From: a virus
DNA length: 64,000 nt
Strand: one strand, 5' to 3'
IMG/VR virus record: IMGVR_UViG_3300033273_000833
Location: 1 to 64,000 of that record
The notes beneath the pieces were generated by a model. It was not told where the DNA came from. It made no database searches and saw only the letters and a program-made list of their open reading frames with translations. Each line of letters starts with the position of its first letter. Within the stretch, counting starts at the first letter, position 1. The position numbers were made by a program, and so were the translations under genes. Below are positions 1 through 8,793 of this stretch, piece after piece.

Positions 1-186
1 GGTAGCGGTAATGAAAACAACGCTGCTGATAGCATGACCGTAGGTTACGGAAACTTAAACGAAGATGACGCTGATGGCTCACATGTATTTGGCAGAAAGA
101 ATACTTCAGATTCTTTCAGAGCAACTACGATTGGTAGTGGTAATTTTGTAAGCGGAAACTATGCGTCAACTGTTGGTTATGGTAAT
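1..186 (+). repeat. Long direct repeat within fibre gene, copy 1
   Basis: This segment is nearly identical to 1579-1764, with scattered single-base differences. The preceding block 133-318 likewise matches 1447-1632. Most substitutions are silent or conservative, which suggests recent duplication or gene conversion inside the adhesin head. Confidence 0.85.
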
Positions 187-2820
187 GATGTAACCACGGC
201 TGGCGTAAGAACCCATACGATTGGTATGGAGAACGTAGCCAACGCAGAAGATTCTGTTATGGTTGGTAGCGGTAATGAAAACAACGCTGCTGATAGTATG
301 ACCGTAGGTTATGGAAACGTTAATAATGCTATCAATAACATGACCGTAGGTTACGGAAATCTCAATAAGGATGGCGCTGGTGGTTCTCATATTTTTGGGA
401 GAACAAATACCTCAAATTCTTTCAGAGCAACTACGGTTGGTAGTGGAAACTTTGTTACTGGAGATTTTGCTTCAACCATTGGTTACGGGAACTATATAAC
501 TAATTCAGGATCTAGAGCTCATACATTCGGAATGGAAAATACGGCAAACGCCAGAGATTCTATTTTAATAGGTAGTGGAAACTTAAATGAAGGGCACGAC
601 TCTTTAACTGTAGGTTATGGCAACATTAACCAAGGTATTCATTCTCATATTTTTGGTAGAGATAATAGAACAAGCGGAGATACATCTTTAACTTTTGGAA
701 TTAATAATTACGTTGGCTCTGAAACCGCAACAATTGTAGGAAACGCTAACTATGTTGAGGGTAAAGATTCTAGAACTTTTGGTTTTGGGAATACAGTAAC
801 TGAAAGTGGTCTTCGTAGCCATTCTATTGGTAACGACAATATTTTGAATGGGAAAGATTCTTTTATTCTTGGTAGTGGTAATGAAAATAATTCTATTGAT
901 TCAATATTAATTGGTTATAATAATAAAAATTTATTAGATGCTTATGTTAATGGTGATGAATCTTTTCTAATTGGTGACTCTAATATCAATTGGTCTAAAA
1001 AGCATACTATTATAGGATTTAATAATACTGGCAGTGGAAGCAATTCTTTCACAATAGGTAGAGATAATTTAAGCGACTTCTTTGGGGAGGATGGTTACGT
1101 TGTTGGTATAGCGAATGAAAATAATGGTGAGATGAGTCATATTATAGGGAATAGAAACTATAATTGCCAGTCAGAGAATACTGCTATTTTTGGACACGAT
1201 AATATGGTTAGAGCTTGTTGTGATAATAGGCAGGATAATTTCCCTCAAGCTGATTGGTCTCATGTTTTTGGTAGGGGTAATCATGTTTTTTCATTTAAGT
1301 CTAATGTTTTTGGAAGTGAAAATATTGCGAGTGGTCAATATTCACATATTGGCGGTTTTGGTAATTTTAGCTTTACAGAAACTTACAGGCCTCATATTTT
1401 TGGAATTAATAATACTGGGTGGGATGGCGATTCTATAACTATAATTGGTAGTGGAAATGCTGTGAGCGGAGACTATGCGTCAACTATCGGTTACGGTAAT
1501 GATGTAACTGCGTCTGGAGAAAGAGCTCATACGATTGGTATGGAGAACGTAGCCAACGCAGAAGATTCTGTGATGGTTGGTAGCGGTAATGAAAACAACG
1601 CTGCCGACAGCATGACCGTAGGTTACGGAAACTTAAACGAGGATGACGCTGATGGCTCACATGTATTTGGCAGAAAGAATACTTCAGATTCTTTCAGGGC
1701 AACTACGGTTGGCAGTGGTAATTTTGTAAGCGGAGATTATGCGTCAACTTTCGGTTATGGTAATTATGTGACTACGTCTGGCGCTAGGACACATACATTC
1801 GGTACGGAGAATATTTCAAATGGATCTAATTCTTTAGTTGTTGGTAGTGGTAACATTAATAATGGAAGTGACTCAGCTATATTTGGCTATGGAAATTTAA
1901 TAAAAGAAAATACATTAAATGGTTCGATTTTTGGAAAAGGAATAACTTTAGATATCAATGACGCTTTCCAGTTTGGACCAAATGATAGTGGTAAGGTAAC
2001 TATTCTTGAAAATGGTCATATTGGTATAGGTTCAACTGGAGAAACTGCTTTTGAATCTCCTTCTGAATTATTGCATTTGTTTGATGGGAATGCATTATTC
2101 GAATCTAAGGATAATGGTGGTGAGGTTAGATTTTACAATAACTTAGAAGAGCCTGATTTTCATAATCCATCTCAAGACGACATAAGGTTTGTGGTTTCTG
2201 GAGCAAACCAAAGAATTCAAGGTGATTTAATATTGTCAACAGGAATTGGCAAGAAGGGGCAGACTTTACACGGCAGAATATTTCAAGAAGCAACTCATAA
2301 CGAAAAAATATCTGGAATGAATTGGGGTAGGGCTGTATACGGTCCGTTTGATACATGTGATCATGATTTATTCGTCACTCATCCTAATAAGGTTGATATT
2401 ATAACAGGTACAGATGGTAGCATTAATGAACATAAGGTTGGGATTCATGCTGCTGAAGATTTTTGTAACTCCTTAAATAATCCAGATAGCATGATACCTG
2501 AAGAAGGTAGGAAGATTCTTTATGCCCCTAGACCTCATGACCCTCATGGAGTTTTATATAATGTTCAACCTACTGGAGCGATTTTTGCTAGATATACTAT
2601 ATATGAAGTACCTGAAATGGATATTTATAGCGCAGTACTACCTTCCGCGCAACTGAATAGCGGAGCAGCTTATACTATTAAGAATGTAGGCAAGGGAAAA
2701 ACTAATGTATTTGTAGAGGGACAAGATAAACTGGATATGTTATTCACAGGATTCATGATTGAGGCTAGATTTGAAAGTCATACATTTATTAGCGATGGAA
2801 GAGGCTGGTTTATAGTTTAA
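1..2820 (+). CDS. Repetitive fibre/adhesin protein (5' end outside window)
   Basis: The frame is open from base 1, so the true start lies upstream; 939 codons are visible. About the first 640 residues are a degenerate repeat of roughly 14 residues built around the cores GSGN, GYGN and HxFGxxN. This resembles the left-handed beta-roll head of YadA-like trimeric adhesins and phage fibres. After the repeats comes a segment with GIGSTGE and LLHLFDG, like the shaft-to-tip junction in the other fibres here (19553, 33149), and a C-terminal globular part ending SDGRGWFIV, common at fibre tips. The gene is followed after 5 nt by the next fibre gene, so all four left-hand genes are probably co-transcribed. 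A trimeric, surface-exposed fibre is inferred from the repeat; the receptor is unknown. An alternative is a whisker or other decoration protein. Confidence 0.8.
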   Translation, partial: GSGNENNAADSMTVGYGNLNEDDADGSHVFGRKNTSDSFRATTIGSGNFVSGNYASTVGYGNDVTTAGVRTHTIGMENVANAEDSVMVGSGNENNAADSMTVGYGNVNNAINNMTVGYGNLNKDGAGGSHIFGRTNTSNSFRATTVGSGNFVTGDFASTIGYGNYITNSGSRAHTFGMENTANARDSILIGSGNLNEGHDSLTVGYGNINQGIHSHIFGRDNRTSGDTSLTFGINNYVGSETATIVGNANYVEGKDSRTFGFGNTVTESGLRSHSIGNDNILNGKDSFILGSGNENNSIDSILIGYNNKNLLDAYVNGDESFLIGDSNINWSKKHTIIGFNNTGSGSNSFTIGRDNLSDFFGEDGYVVGIANENNGEMSHIIGNRNYNCQSENTAIFGHDNMVRACCDNRQDNFPQADWSHVFGRGNHVFSFKSNVFGSENIASGQYSHIGGFGNFSFTETYRPHIFGINNTGWDGDSITIIGSGNAVSGDYASTIGYGNDVTASGERAHTIGMENVANAEDSVMVGSGNENNAADSMTVGYGNLNEDDADGSHVFGRKNTSDSFRATTVGSGNFVSGDYASTFGYGNYVTTSGARTHTFGTENISNGSNSLVVGSGNINNGSDSAIFGYGNLIKENTLNGSIFGKGITLDINDAFQFGPNDSGKVTILENGHIGIGSTGETAFESPSELLHLFDGNALFESKDNGGEVRFYNNLEEPDFHNPSQDDIRFVVSGANQRIQGDLILSTGIGKKGQTLHGRIFQEATHNEKISGMNWGRAVYGPFDTCDHDLFVTHPNKVDIITGTDGSINEHKVGIHAAEDFCNSLNNPDSMIPEEGRKILYAPRPHDPHGVLYNVQPTGAIFARYTIYEVPEMDIYSAVLPSAQLNSGAAYTIKNVGKGKTNVFVEGQDKLDMLFTGFMIEARFESHTFISDGRGWFIV
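1579..1764 (+). repeat. Long direct repeat within fibre gene, copy 2
   Basis: Partner of the repeat at 1-186. The high nucleotide identity, in contrast to the diverged repeats between 600 and 1440, marks it as a recent copy. Confidence 0.85.
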
Positions 2821-2825
2821 ATGAA

Positions 2826-5800
2826 ATGGCTAAGAAAAATAATGTAAGATATAAGCCTGAATTAACTCAGAGAAAAAATACTGACAAATTTGTAGGAGAA
2901 GGTATCTCCAGCAAAGATTTTATAGTATTAAACGATAATAAGATTGGTATTAATTTGCCAGAAAATATTATTGGCGAATTAGGTAGTATTGATCCAGACG
3001 TAGCTCTCGATATTGTTGGTGGGATACACGCTACTGAAAATGTTGAAGCGAGTGGCCATGCTGAGTTTGGTGAATATGGTAAGTTTGGAGGAAATATTGA
3101 TGGCGGCGGATACCTTCGAGTGAGGGATGAGATTACTGGTGGTGGGTATCTCAGAATGGGTGGAGATATAGATGGTGGTGGGCATCTTAAGGTAAGGGAT
3201 GAAATTACTGGCGGTGGCTATCTTAGGATGGGTGGAGGCGGTACTTTTGGCGGAGACTTGTATGTAGGAGGTAGTGTTTTCTCTACAGGAGAATATAATA
3301 TATACGGGAATACTTATTTGCATCAAGACGTTTTTATTCGTGATGATTTATTAGTTAGTGGCGACTCTCAATTTTTAGATTCTGTGGTAATGGGAGATCC
3401 TTATGAAGAAGATATGGCAACTTTTTCTGGATCAGAAATTACTTTAGGAGCTCGAGAGTCTGGAGTTTTGGCTGAATTTGATAATGGGATAAGATTTTAC
3501 GAAAGGCCTACAGTTAGTGGTACAGGGGTTATGCTCATTGGTGAAATTAACGATACTGTATTAACTGAATTAAGGGTTGATGGTGATGGAGAATTAACTG
3601 GAGATTTAACAGTTGGAGGCAATCTTTATGTTTCTGGAGATACTTTTGTTCAGTCGGTTACAGATGTATCAGTTACTGGAGATATTAGCGGTTATATAGT
3701 AGAAGGTCAAAGTGGAGTTTTTGAAACTGGTTTCTTTGAGAGCGGTAACTTTAATAAATTAACTGTTAATGAATTTCTGGGAATCGTTCAAGAGCTTTCT
3801 GTAGAAAGCGGGATAACATCAAGTGGTTTTAATGTTTTAACGGAAGCAGACACTGGCGTATATAATGACTTGTTTTATTTAAACTCAAATCCTAGTGGGT
3901 ATATAACTGAGGCTGAAGCAATTGCTAGATTTGAGCCGCCTCCCCCCGATCCTTTTTGTTTTTTTTACGATGCAGAAAATCATAATGGACAAATACTAAA
4001 AACATATTACCCCCAAACGGTAGCAAATAGACCTGATATACTTTTATCTGGTATTGAAGTAAAGGAAGCTTCGGATTTAAGCCTAAAACTAAGATACCAT
4101 GGCCCTAATTATGCTTACGCTGGAACTGGATATATAAATGAAATACGAATATTACCTCAATTTGTAAATGAATACGGAACAGGTACTAGAGCATTTAACG
4201 GTGTTTTAAGAAGTTCTTATGTTAATAAGCAGGTGGTGACTGGAGAAGCGAATGGAAGAGAGGCTTTTATAACAATAGAGGAAATAGGAGAACCTCCGAT
4301 TCCAACAGATATGTATATTGACCTTTATTCCAATTCCATACCCAAACCTGGAGAGCAACAAGGTTCTACAGCATTAAAAGAAGATGATAAAATTAATGTT
4401 TTTGTGGAGTTCGATAACCAAAAAGCCAGAACGATAACTATTCTTGATTCGGGGATATCTAAGAATGAAGAGGTTTATTATAATACTGAAATGAATGATG
4501 GAACTTACCCCAATACTTTTACTTTTGAGGATATTGGAGGTGGTAGCGGTAGAGCAACAATGCAACTTACTGTTTCTGAATTGGCGGGTAATCATGGTTT
4601 CGCAATAAAAACAACCAATAAAGTTTTAGATGAGTCAGAAGGTATTGATTCTGTAAGCTTGGGTTCTTTAAGCGGGGTCAGGCTTTTAGATCAAACTTAC
4701 CCATATATATCTGCATCAATAGCTCCTGATAGTGGTTCTTATAGTTCTGCGTTTGGATTAAATAATGTGACAGGATTGCATTATGATGTTTTAAATAGTA
4801 CGGGTAGTTATTTTATAGTTGATACTAATATATCAAATTGGAGCGATAGTATAGATTATGTCACTTATACAAAAGGGTTAAATGGTCTAAGAGATAGATA
4901 TAATTTATATAATAATATAGTTTTGAGTTCTAATGCGGTTGATTTTTCTTCTGCTGAAGAAGTTTTGTCTAGTACTGGAGATTTTGGCGCAAAAGTAATT
5001 GAATATAAAACAGGATTTCATAGCGAAGAAATATTAAGAATTTCAGGTTTTAGGGCTGCGAACGGAGCGTCTGATGTTTTAGATTTTACTGTACCTGTTG
5101 AAAATGGTCCTCAGATACTTGATTTGTATGTGGACGATACCCCGCATTACGCTCAAGCTCCTCATATTACTGGTAGTACAGAGATTAAAGGTGGTGATAA
5201 GATAAGCGGATTTGCTTACGTTGCGACGAAAGGGATATTAGAATTATCTGACACTAATAATCCAGCTGATTTTAAAAACCATATAGAATTTAAATTAGAT
5301 GATTACGGAATAAGTGAAGGAACTAACTGGTTTCACCCCGCTTCAGTCGAGCATTATTGTAATATCGATAACACAGGAACTCCTGAAGAAAAAGTTATGT
5401 TTGGATTCGCAATTGATGTGACAGACTTAGTGTCAAGAGATTCTTCAGATACATTTAAATTAAACTCAAGAATTCATACAGATAATAAAGAGAGTAACAT
5501 GCTGCATCAATTCGATCAGGATACTTTTAGTGGATCTTCTAATTATATCAATAGCCAATACTCCTCAGAAGAGTCGTCAAGTAGTTATATTTACAAGGCA
5601 GGCAGTGGTACGGGGGTAAACTGTTATGAGTACGAAGGGCGTTTTTCAGCAAGCCCCAGGCAGGTAAATAATGGAGATGTTCCAGCTTTATACTTGTCGG
5701 GCGTAGACTACCCCATAAATCAAAGTGGGTTAAAAAATTCTGAAACTGCTACCATTCATTTTGAGAAAGAAAATATAGATACTTTGTACATAGATGACAC

Positions 5801-7091
5801 TGACTTGGGGGGAGCTGGGGAACTTAATTTTAATAATCAAAATAATTTTACGAATATAGAAAAACAAGTAGCTACTTTGACCGTTACAGCTATTCAAACT
5901 AGTAACATTAAATATAACGGTAATGCATATTCGAGCGGAGTACAGTCTGCAGGAACTGTGACTGTGGAAATTACAAATGGAAGTGTTCATTTTGGACTTT
6001 GTAATGATATAGAAATTAATTTTACAGGGTTAGGGGTGTCGAGCACAGGAAGTTTTAATATATCAATATCTGGCACGACACTAATAATTAACTGTCCTTT
6101 TAATTATAGTAATGGCAATTGGTATTTTCCTAATATTGGCCAAGTAATGAATTTTATAAATAGTCAGGCTGGCCTTTCTGCCACGAAATCAAGCTCAGTA
6201 AATGCTAGCAAATCAGGCTTAGAGGCGCCAATCGGAGGAGGTTGGGCTGGGGGGCAGACTAAACCGCTTTCAGCTGTGCAAATTCTTGGTCCAAGAGGAT
6301 TTCCTTTAGTTGAGAAAGATGTTTCTAGGTTGGCTGGCTCTTATAATGTATCTACGGATAATTTTACTATATCAGGAACAAAAACGTCAAACGGGTTGAG
6401 AACTTCAATTTCGGATACTGTTAATATAGCTAATGTTGCGCCCACTTTTACTGTGCAAGATTTACCTGCTTCATTGAAGTCTACGTATGGCACAACAAAT
6501 AACACGACTTTCTATATACAGGCAACTCAACAATTGCATAGAGAATTATCTCTTGAACTAGACCCCAGTCAATCTAATCAACCTTCATTATCTAAATCAG
6601 TAAAAAATGCTTTACCAACAAACTCTCCGAATAATTTTATTATTGGAGTGACTGACGCTGATACAAGGGGTCAATTTTCTTTTGAATTTACAGGATCAGG
6701 TATAGGAGGCCAAGAAATTACTTCTTTAACAAATCAAAATTATACAATAGGAGGCTTTACTGAAAGAGAGGTTTTTGCATCACATCAAAGCTTAGCTGCA
6801 GGGTTGGCTGAGCTTTCAGGCGTAACCGTACAAGATCCAAATGATATAAATATGGAAAATGTATCAAAGGGCGGCACGGCTACTAATGGAGGTACAGTAT
6901 TTAATTATAAGAGTTATTCCGACGGGGTGCAGATGGATAATTCGATAAATTTTGTCAATCAATTTACCACAACTAATTCACAAGGAATAACTACAGGACA
7001 GGGTGCGACGCATGTATTTAACTTGGATAAAAACAACAGAGCAGCTAATGCGGTTCCGCCAGGAGCTAAATTTATAGTAAGCGAGGATTAA
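2826..7091 (+). CDS. Large tail-fibre-like structural protein
   Basis: This is a 1421-residue protein. Near residues 50-65 it has a segment reading as an alanine-rich DIVGGIHATENVEASG motif typical of the start of phage fibre shafts. Residues about 95-140 hold tandem glycine-rich GGYLRV/GGYLRM repeats. Residues about 255-300 hold a GNLYVSGDTFVQSVTDVSV block that recurs in the next gene. A proline run (PPPPDPF) near residue 378 separates the shaft from a long beta-rich region that may contain Ig-like modules. No enzymatic motif was seen. An ATG also exists at 2821 out of frame; 2826 is the first in-frame start. It sits between two fibre genes and is probably in the same transcript. A structural role is inferred from composition and neighbours. 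Confidence 0.75.
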   Translation: MAKKNNVRYKPELTQRKNTDKFVGEGISSKDFIVLNDNKIGINLPENIIGELGSIDPDVALDIVGGIHATENVEASGHAEFGEYGKFGGNIDGGGYLRVRDEITGGGYLRMGGDIDGGGHLKVRDEITGGGYLRMGGGGTFGGDLYVGGSVFSTGEYNIYGNTYLHQDVFIRDDLLVSGDSQFLDSVVMGDPYEEDMATFSGSEITLGARESGVLAEFDNGIRFYERPTVSGTGVMLIGEINDTVLTELRVDGDGELTGDLTVGGNLYVSGDTFVQSVTDVSVTGDISGYIVEGQSGVFETGFFESGNFNKLTVNEFLGIVQELSVESGITSSGFNVLTEADTGVYNDLFYLNSNPSGYITEAEAIARFEPPPPDPFCFFYDAENHNGQILKTYYPQTVANRPDILLSGIEVKEASDLSLKLRYHGPNYAYAGTGYINEIRILPQFVNEYGTGTRAFNGVLRSSYVNKQVVTGEANGREAFITIEEIGEPPIPTDMYIDLYSNSIPKPGEQQGSTALKEDDKINVFVEFDNQKARTITILDSGISKNEEVYYNTEMNDGTYPNTFTFEDIGGGSGRATMQLTVSELAGNHGFAIKTTNKVLDESEGIDSVSLGSLSGVRLLDQTYPYISASIAPDSGSYSSAFGLNNVTGLHYDVLNSTGSYFIVDTNISNWSDSIDYVTYTKGLNGLRDRYNLYNNIVLSSNAVDFSSAEEVLSSTGDFGAKVIEYKTGFHSEEILRISGFRAANGASDVLDFTVPVENGPQILDLYVDDTPHYAQAPHITGSTEIKGGDKISGFAYVATKGILELSDTNNPADFKNHIEFKLDDYGISEGTNWFHPASVEHYCNIDNTGTPEEKVMFGFAIDVTDLVSRDSSDTFKLNSRIHTDNKESNMLHQFDQDTFSGSSNYINSQYSSEESSSSYIYKAGSGTGVNCYEYEGRFSASPRQVNNGDVPALYLSGVDYPINQSGLKNSETATIHFEKENIDTLYIDDTDLGGAGELNFNNQNNFTNIEKQVATLTVTAIQTSNIKYNGNAYSSGVQSAGTVTVEITNGSVHFGLCNDIEINFTGLGVSSTGSFNISISGTTLIINCPFNYSNGNWYFPNIGQVMNFINSQAGLSATKSSSVNASKSGLEAPIGGGWAGGQTKPLSAVQILGPRGFPLVEKDVSRLAGSYNVSTDNFTISGTKTSNGLRTSISDTVNIANVAPTFTVQDLPASLKSTYGTTNNTTFYIQATQQLHRELSLELDPSQSNQPSLSKSVKNALPTNSPNNFIIGVTDADTRGQFSFEFTGSGIGGQEITSLTNQNYTIGGFTEREVFASHQSLAAGLAELSGVTVQDPNDINMENVSKGGTATNGGTVFNYKSYSDGVQMDNSINFVNQFTTTNSQGITTGQGATHVFNLDKNNRAANAVPPGAKFIVSED

Positions 7092-7092
7092 T

Positions 7093-8793
7093 ATGGGAGC
7101 TTTTGAAGATTTTGTAAATGAAAACTTAGGTAAAAGATTGCCTATGCTTGAGGATCATGGGCATCCTCATTCAAGCTCAAAGGCGGCAGGTATAATTGGT
7201 TCGAGGTATTTAGATTTAGATACAAATTATTTATACGAAAAAACTGGCGAAAATAATACTCAAGATTGGGTCAAGATTGCTACAATTGGAGATGCTAGAG
7301 ATATAGCTAGAGGGCCTAATTTTTCAATACAATTTAATAGTGGAGACCTTCTGGGCGGTAGCGAGTATTTGATATTTTCAGGTAATGAACTTAGTGGGGT
7401 TAGTGGAAGTTTTGATAATTTAAGAATAAGTGGTCAAGATGTATTAACTGGAATTGATGCCGTTAGGACAACTGCAGGAGGCCCAGACTATGCAATTCAG
7501 TATGGTAGTGGTACAGGGTTTTACGGAAGTTCTAATTTAATATATTCTGGAGAGCAGTTGAGTGGCGCCAGTGGATTTTTTGATGACTTTAAAGTTACTG
7601 GAGATTTAGCTGTAGGCGGAAACCTTTATGTATCAGGAGAAACTTTCATTCAGTCTGTAACTGATGTTTCTGTAACTGGAGATATTAGTGGACATCGCAT
7701 TGAGGGTACTAGTGGAGTATTTGACATAACAACTGGAGCGAGTGGAGCTTTTGCTGATCAACTAACAATTAGTGGGGTCTCAGTTTTAACTGGAATTGAA
7801 ACAGGGCATTTTGTTACTACAGGTCAGACGGGAGACTTTGTGACTAGTGGTGAAACAGGGCATTTTGTTACTACAGGTCAGACGGGAGACTTTGTGACTA
7901 GTGGTGAAACAGGAATTTTTGTTACTACAGGTCAGACGGGAGACTTTGTGACTACTGGATTTTCTGGCTTGGTAAAAATTACATCAGGACAATTTACCGA
8001 ACAGCTCACAATCAGCGGGAACCCAGTTTTGACTGGAGCAGTTGGGGCTCGCCCTGAAGGTCCAGATTTTGCTGTACAATTTGGTAGCGGAGATACTTTA
8101 AGCGGTAATCAATATCTTTTATATTCTGGGAATCAACTTAGTGGAGCTAGCGGTTTTTTTGATGATTTTTTAGTTTCTGGAGTTTCTCAAGTTACATCAG
8201 GACAATTTACCGAACAGCTCACAATCAGCGGGAACCCAGTCTTGACTGGATTTGAAGATGTTACGGCTACTCCTGGGGGACCCGAATTATCTATACAGTT
8301 TAACAGCGGAAACGAATTTCACGGAACTTCTGGGTTACTATATAAGTCAGGCCAACTCAGTGGCGTAAGCGGTATTTTTCAAGAAGATTTGCAAGTTGGC
8401 TTAGATGAAGAGTCTCCAGTCTTGCTGGTTGCCGAAGACAATACTGTTGATATTTTTGGAAATTTATTAGTTTCTGGAATTTCGAGCGGAATAAGTGGTG
8501 TCTTTGATAATATAGTAATAAATGGATGGAATCCTGTAGTTACGGGACAATTTGCGGAATCGGATTCTTTTACTGATATAGAATACAATTCAAGTGGAGA
8601 TATAACAGGATCCTTAAACTGGACAGATAATGGCAGATCAACTTTAATAAAAGTAAAGCAATTTAATTACAATGAGTCTGGTCTGCTAACTGGTGTAATC
8701 TCTAGGGATGGAACATACACAGAACAACTAACGAAAATATTAACATATGATTCGAGCGGAAATCTTGAATCAATACAAAAAGATTATATATGA
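7093..8793 (+). CDS. Tail-fibre-like protein with tandem 18-residue repeats
   Basis: This 566-residue protein starts 1 nt after the previous stop, with GAGG about 8 nt upstream. The N-terminus (about residues 1-70) looks globular, with YLDLDTNYLYEKTG as in structural proteins that carry a short collar domain. The rest is a shaft of repeated ISG, VLTG and FDDF units. Residues about 237-290 are three tandem copies of an 18-residue unit rich in FVTTGQTGDF. Blocks reading roughly GPDxAIQxGSG occur four times. The GNLYVSG-xTFIQSVTDVSV block is shared with the preceding gene, evidence of domain shuffling. The C-terminal part (SDSFTDIEYNSSGDITGS onward) looks like a small beta domain. It probably encodes a fibre or fibre-connector. 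Confidence 0.75.
   Translation: MGAFEDFVNENLGKRLPMLEDHGHPHSSSKAAGIIGSRYLDLDTNYLYEKTGENNTQDWVKIATIGDARDIARGPNFSIQFNSGDLLGGSEYLIFSGNELSGVSGSFDNLRISGQDVLTGIDAVRTTAGGPDYAIQYGSGTGFYGSSNLIYSGEQLSGASGFFDDFKVTGDLAVGGNLYVSGETFIQSVTDVSVTGDISGHRIEGTSGVFDITTGASGAFADQLTISGVSVLTGIETGHFVTTGQTGDFVTSGETGHFVTTGQTGDFVTSGETGIFVTTGQTGDFVTTGFSGLVKITSGQFTEQLTISGNPVLTGAVGARPEGPDFAVQFGSGDTLSGNQYLLYSGNQLSGASGFFDDFLVSGVSQVTSGQFTEQLTISGNPVLTGFEDVTATPGGPELSIQFNSGNEFHGTSGLLYKSGQLSGVSGIFQEDLQVGLDEESPVLLVAEDNTVDIFGNLLVSGISSGISGVFDNIVINGWNPVVTGQFAESDSFTDIEYNSSGDITGSLNWTDNGRSTLIKVKQFNYNESGLLTGVISRDGTYTEQLTKILTYDSSGNLESIQKDYI
7801..7962 (+). repeat. Three tandem 54-nt repeats in fibre gene
   Basis: Units at 7801-7854, 7855-7908 and 7909-7962 encode an 18-residue TGHFVTTGQTGDF-type unit. 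The first two are essentially identical and the third diverges at its ends. They are in frame, so copy number can vary without breaking the gene. Confidence 0.9.
7981..8037 (+). repeat. 57-nt direct repeat, copy 1
   Basis: It matches 8194-8250 with one visible mismatch and encodes the fibre shaft unit TSGQFTEQLTISGNPVLTG. The partner lies 213 nt downstream in the same gene. Confidence 0.9.
8194..8250 (+). repeat. 57-nt direct repeat, copy 2
   Basis: Partner of 7981-8037. The pair brackets a 156-nt segment that could be deleted or duplicated in frame by recombination. Confidence 0.9.

Noticed and set aside
166-390. Minus-strand ORF opposite the repeats of the first fibre gene
   Set aside because: It is an antisense reading of the GSGN repeats with no promoter, and its sequence is only the complement of repeat units.
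7801-7962. CRISPR-like array because of regular 54-nt repeats
   Set aside because: Repeats are contiguous with no unique spacers and encode a repeated protein unit in frame.
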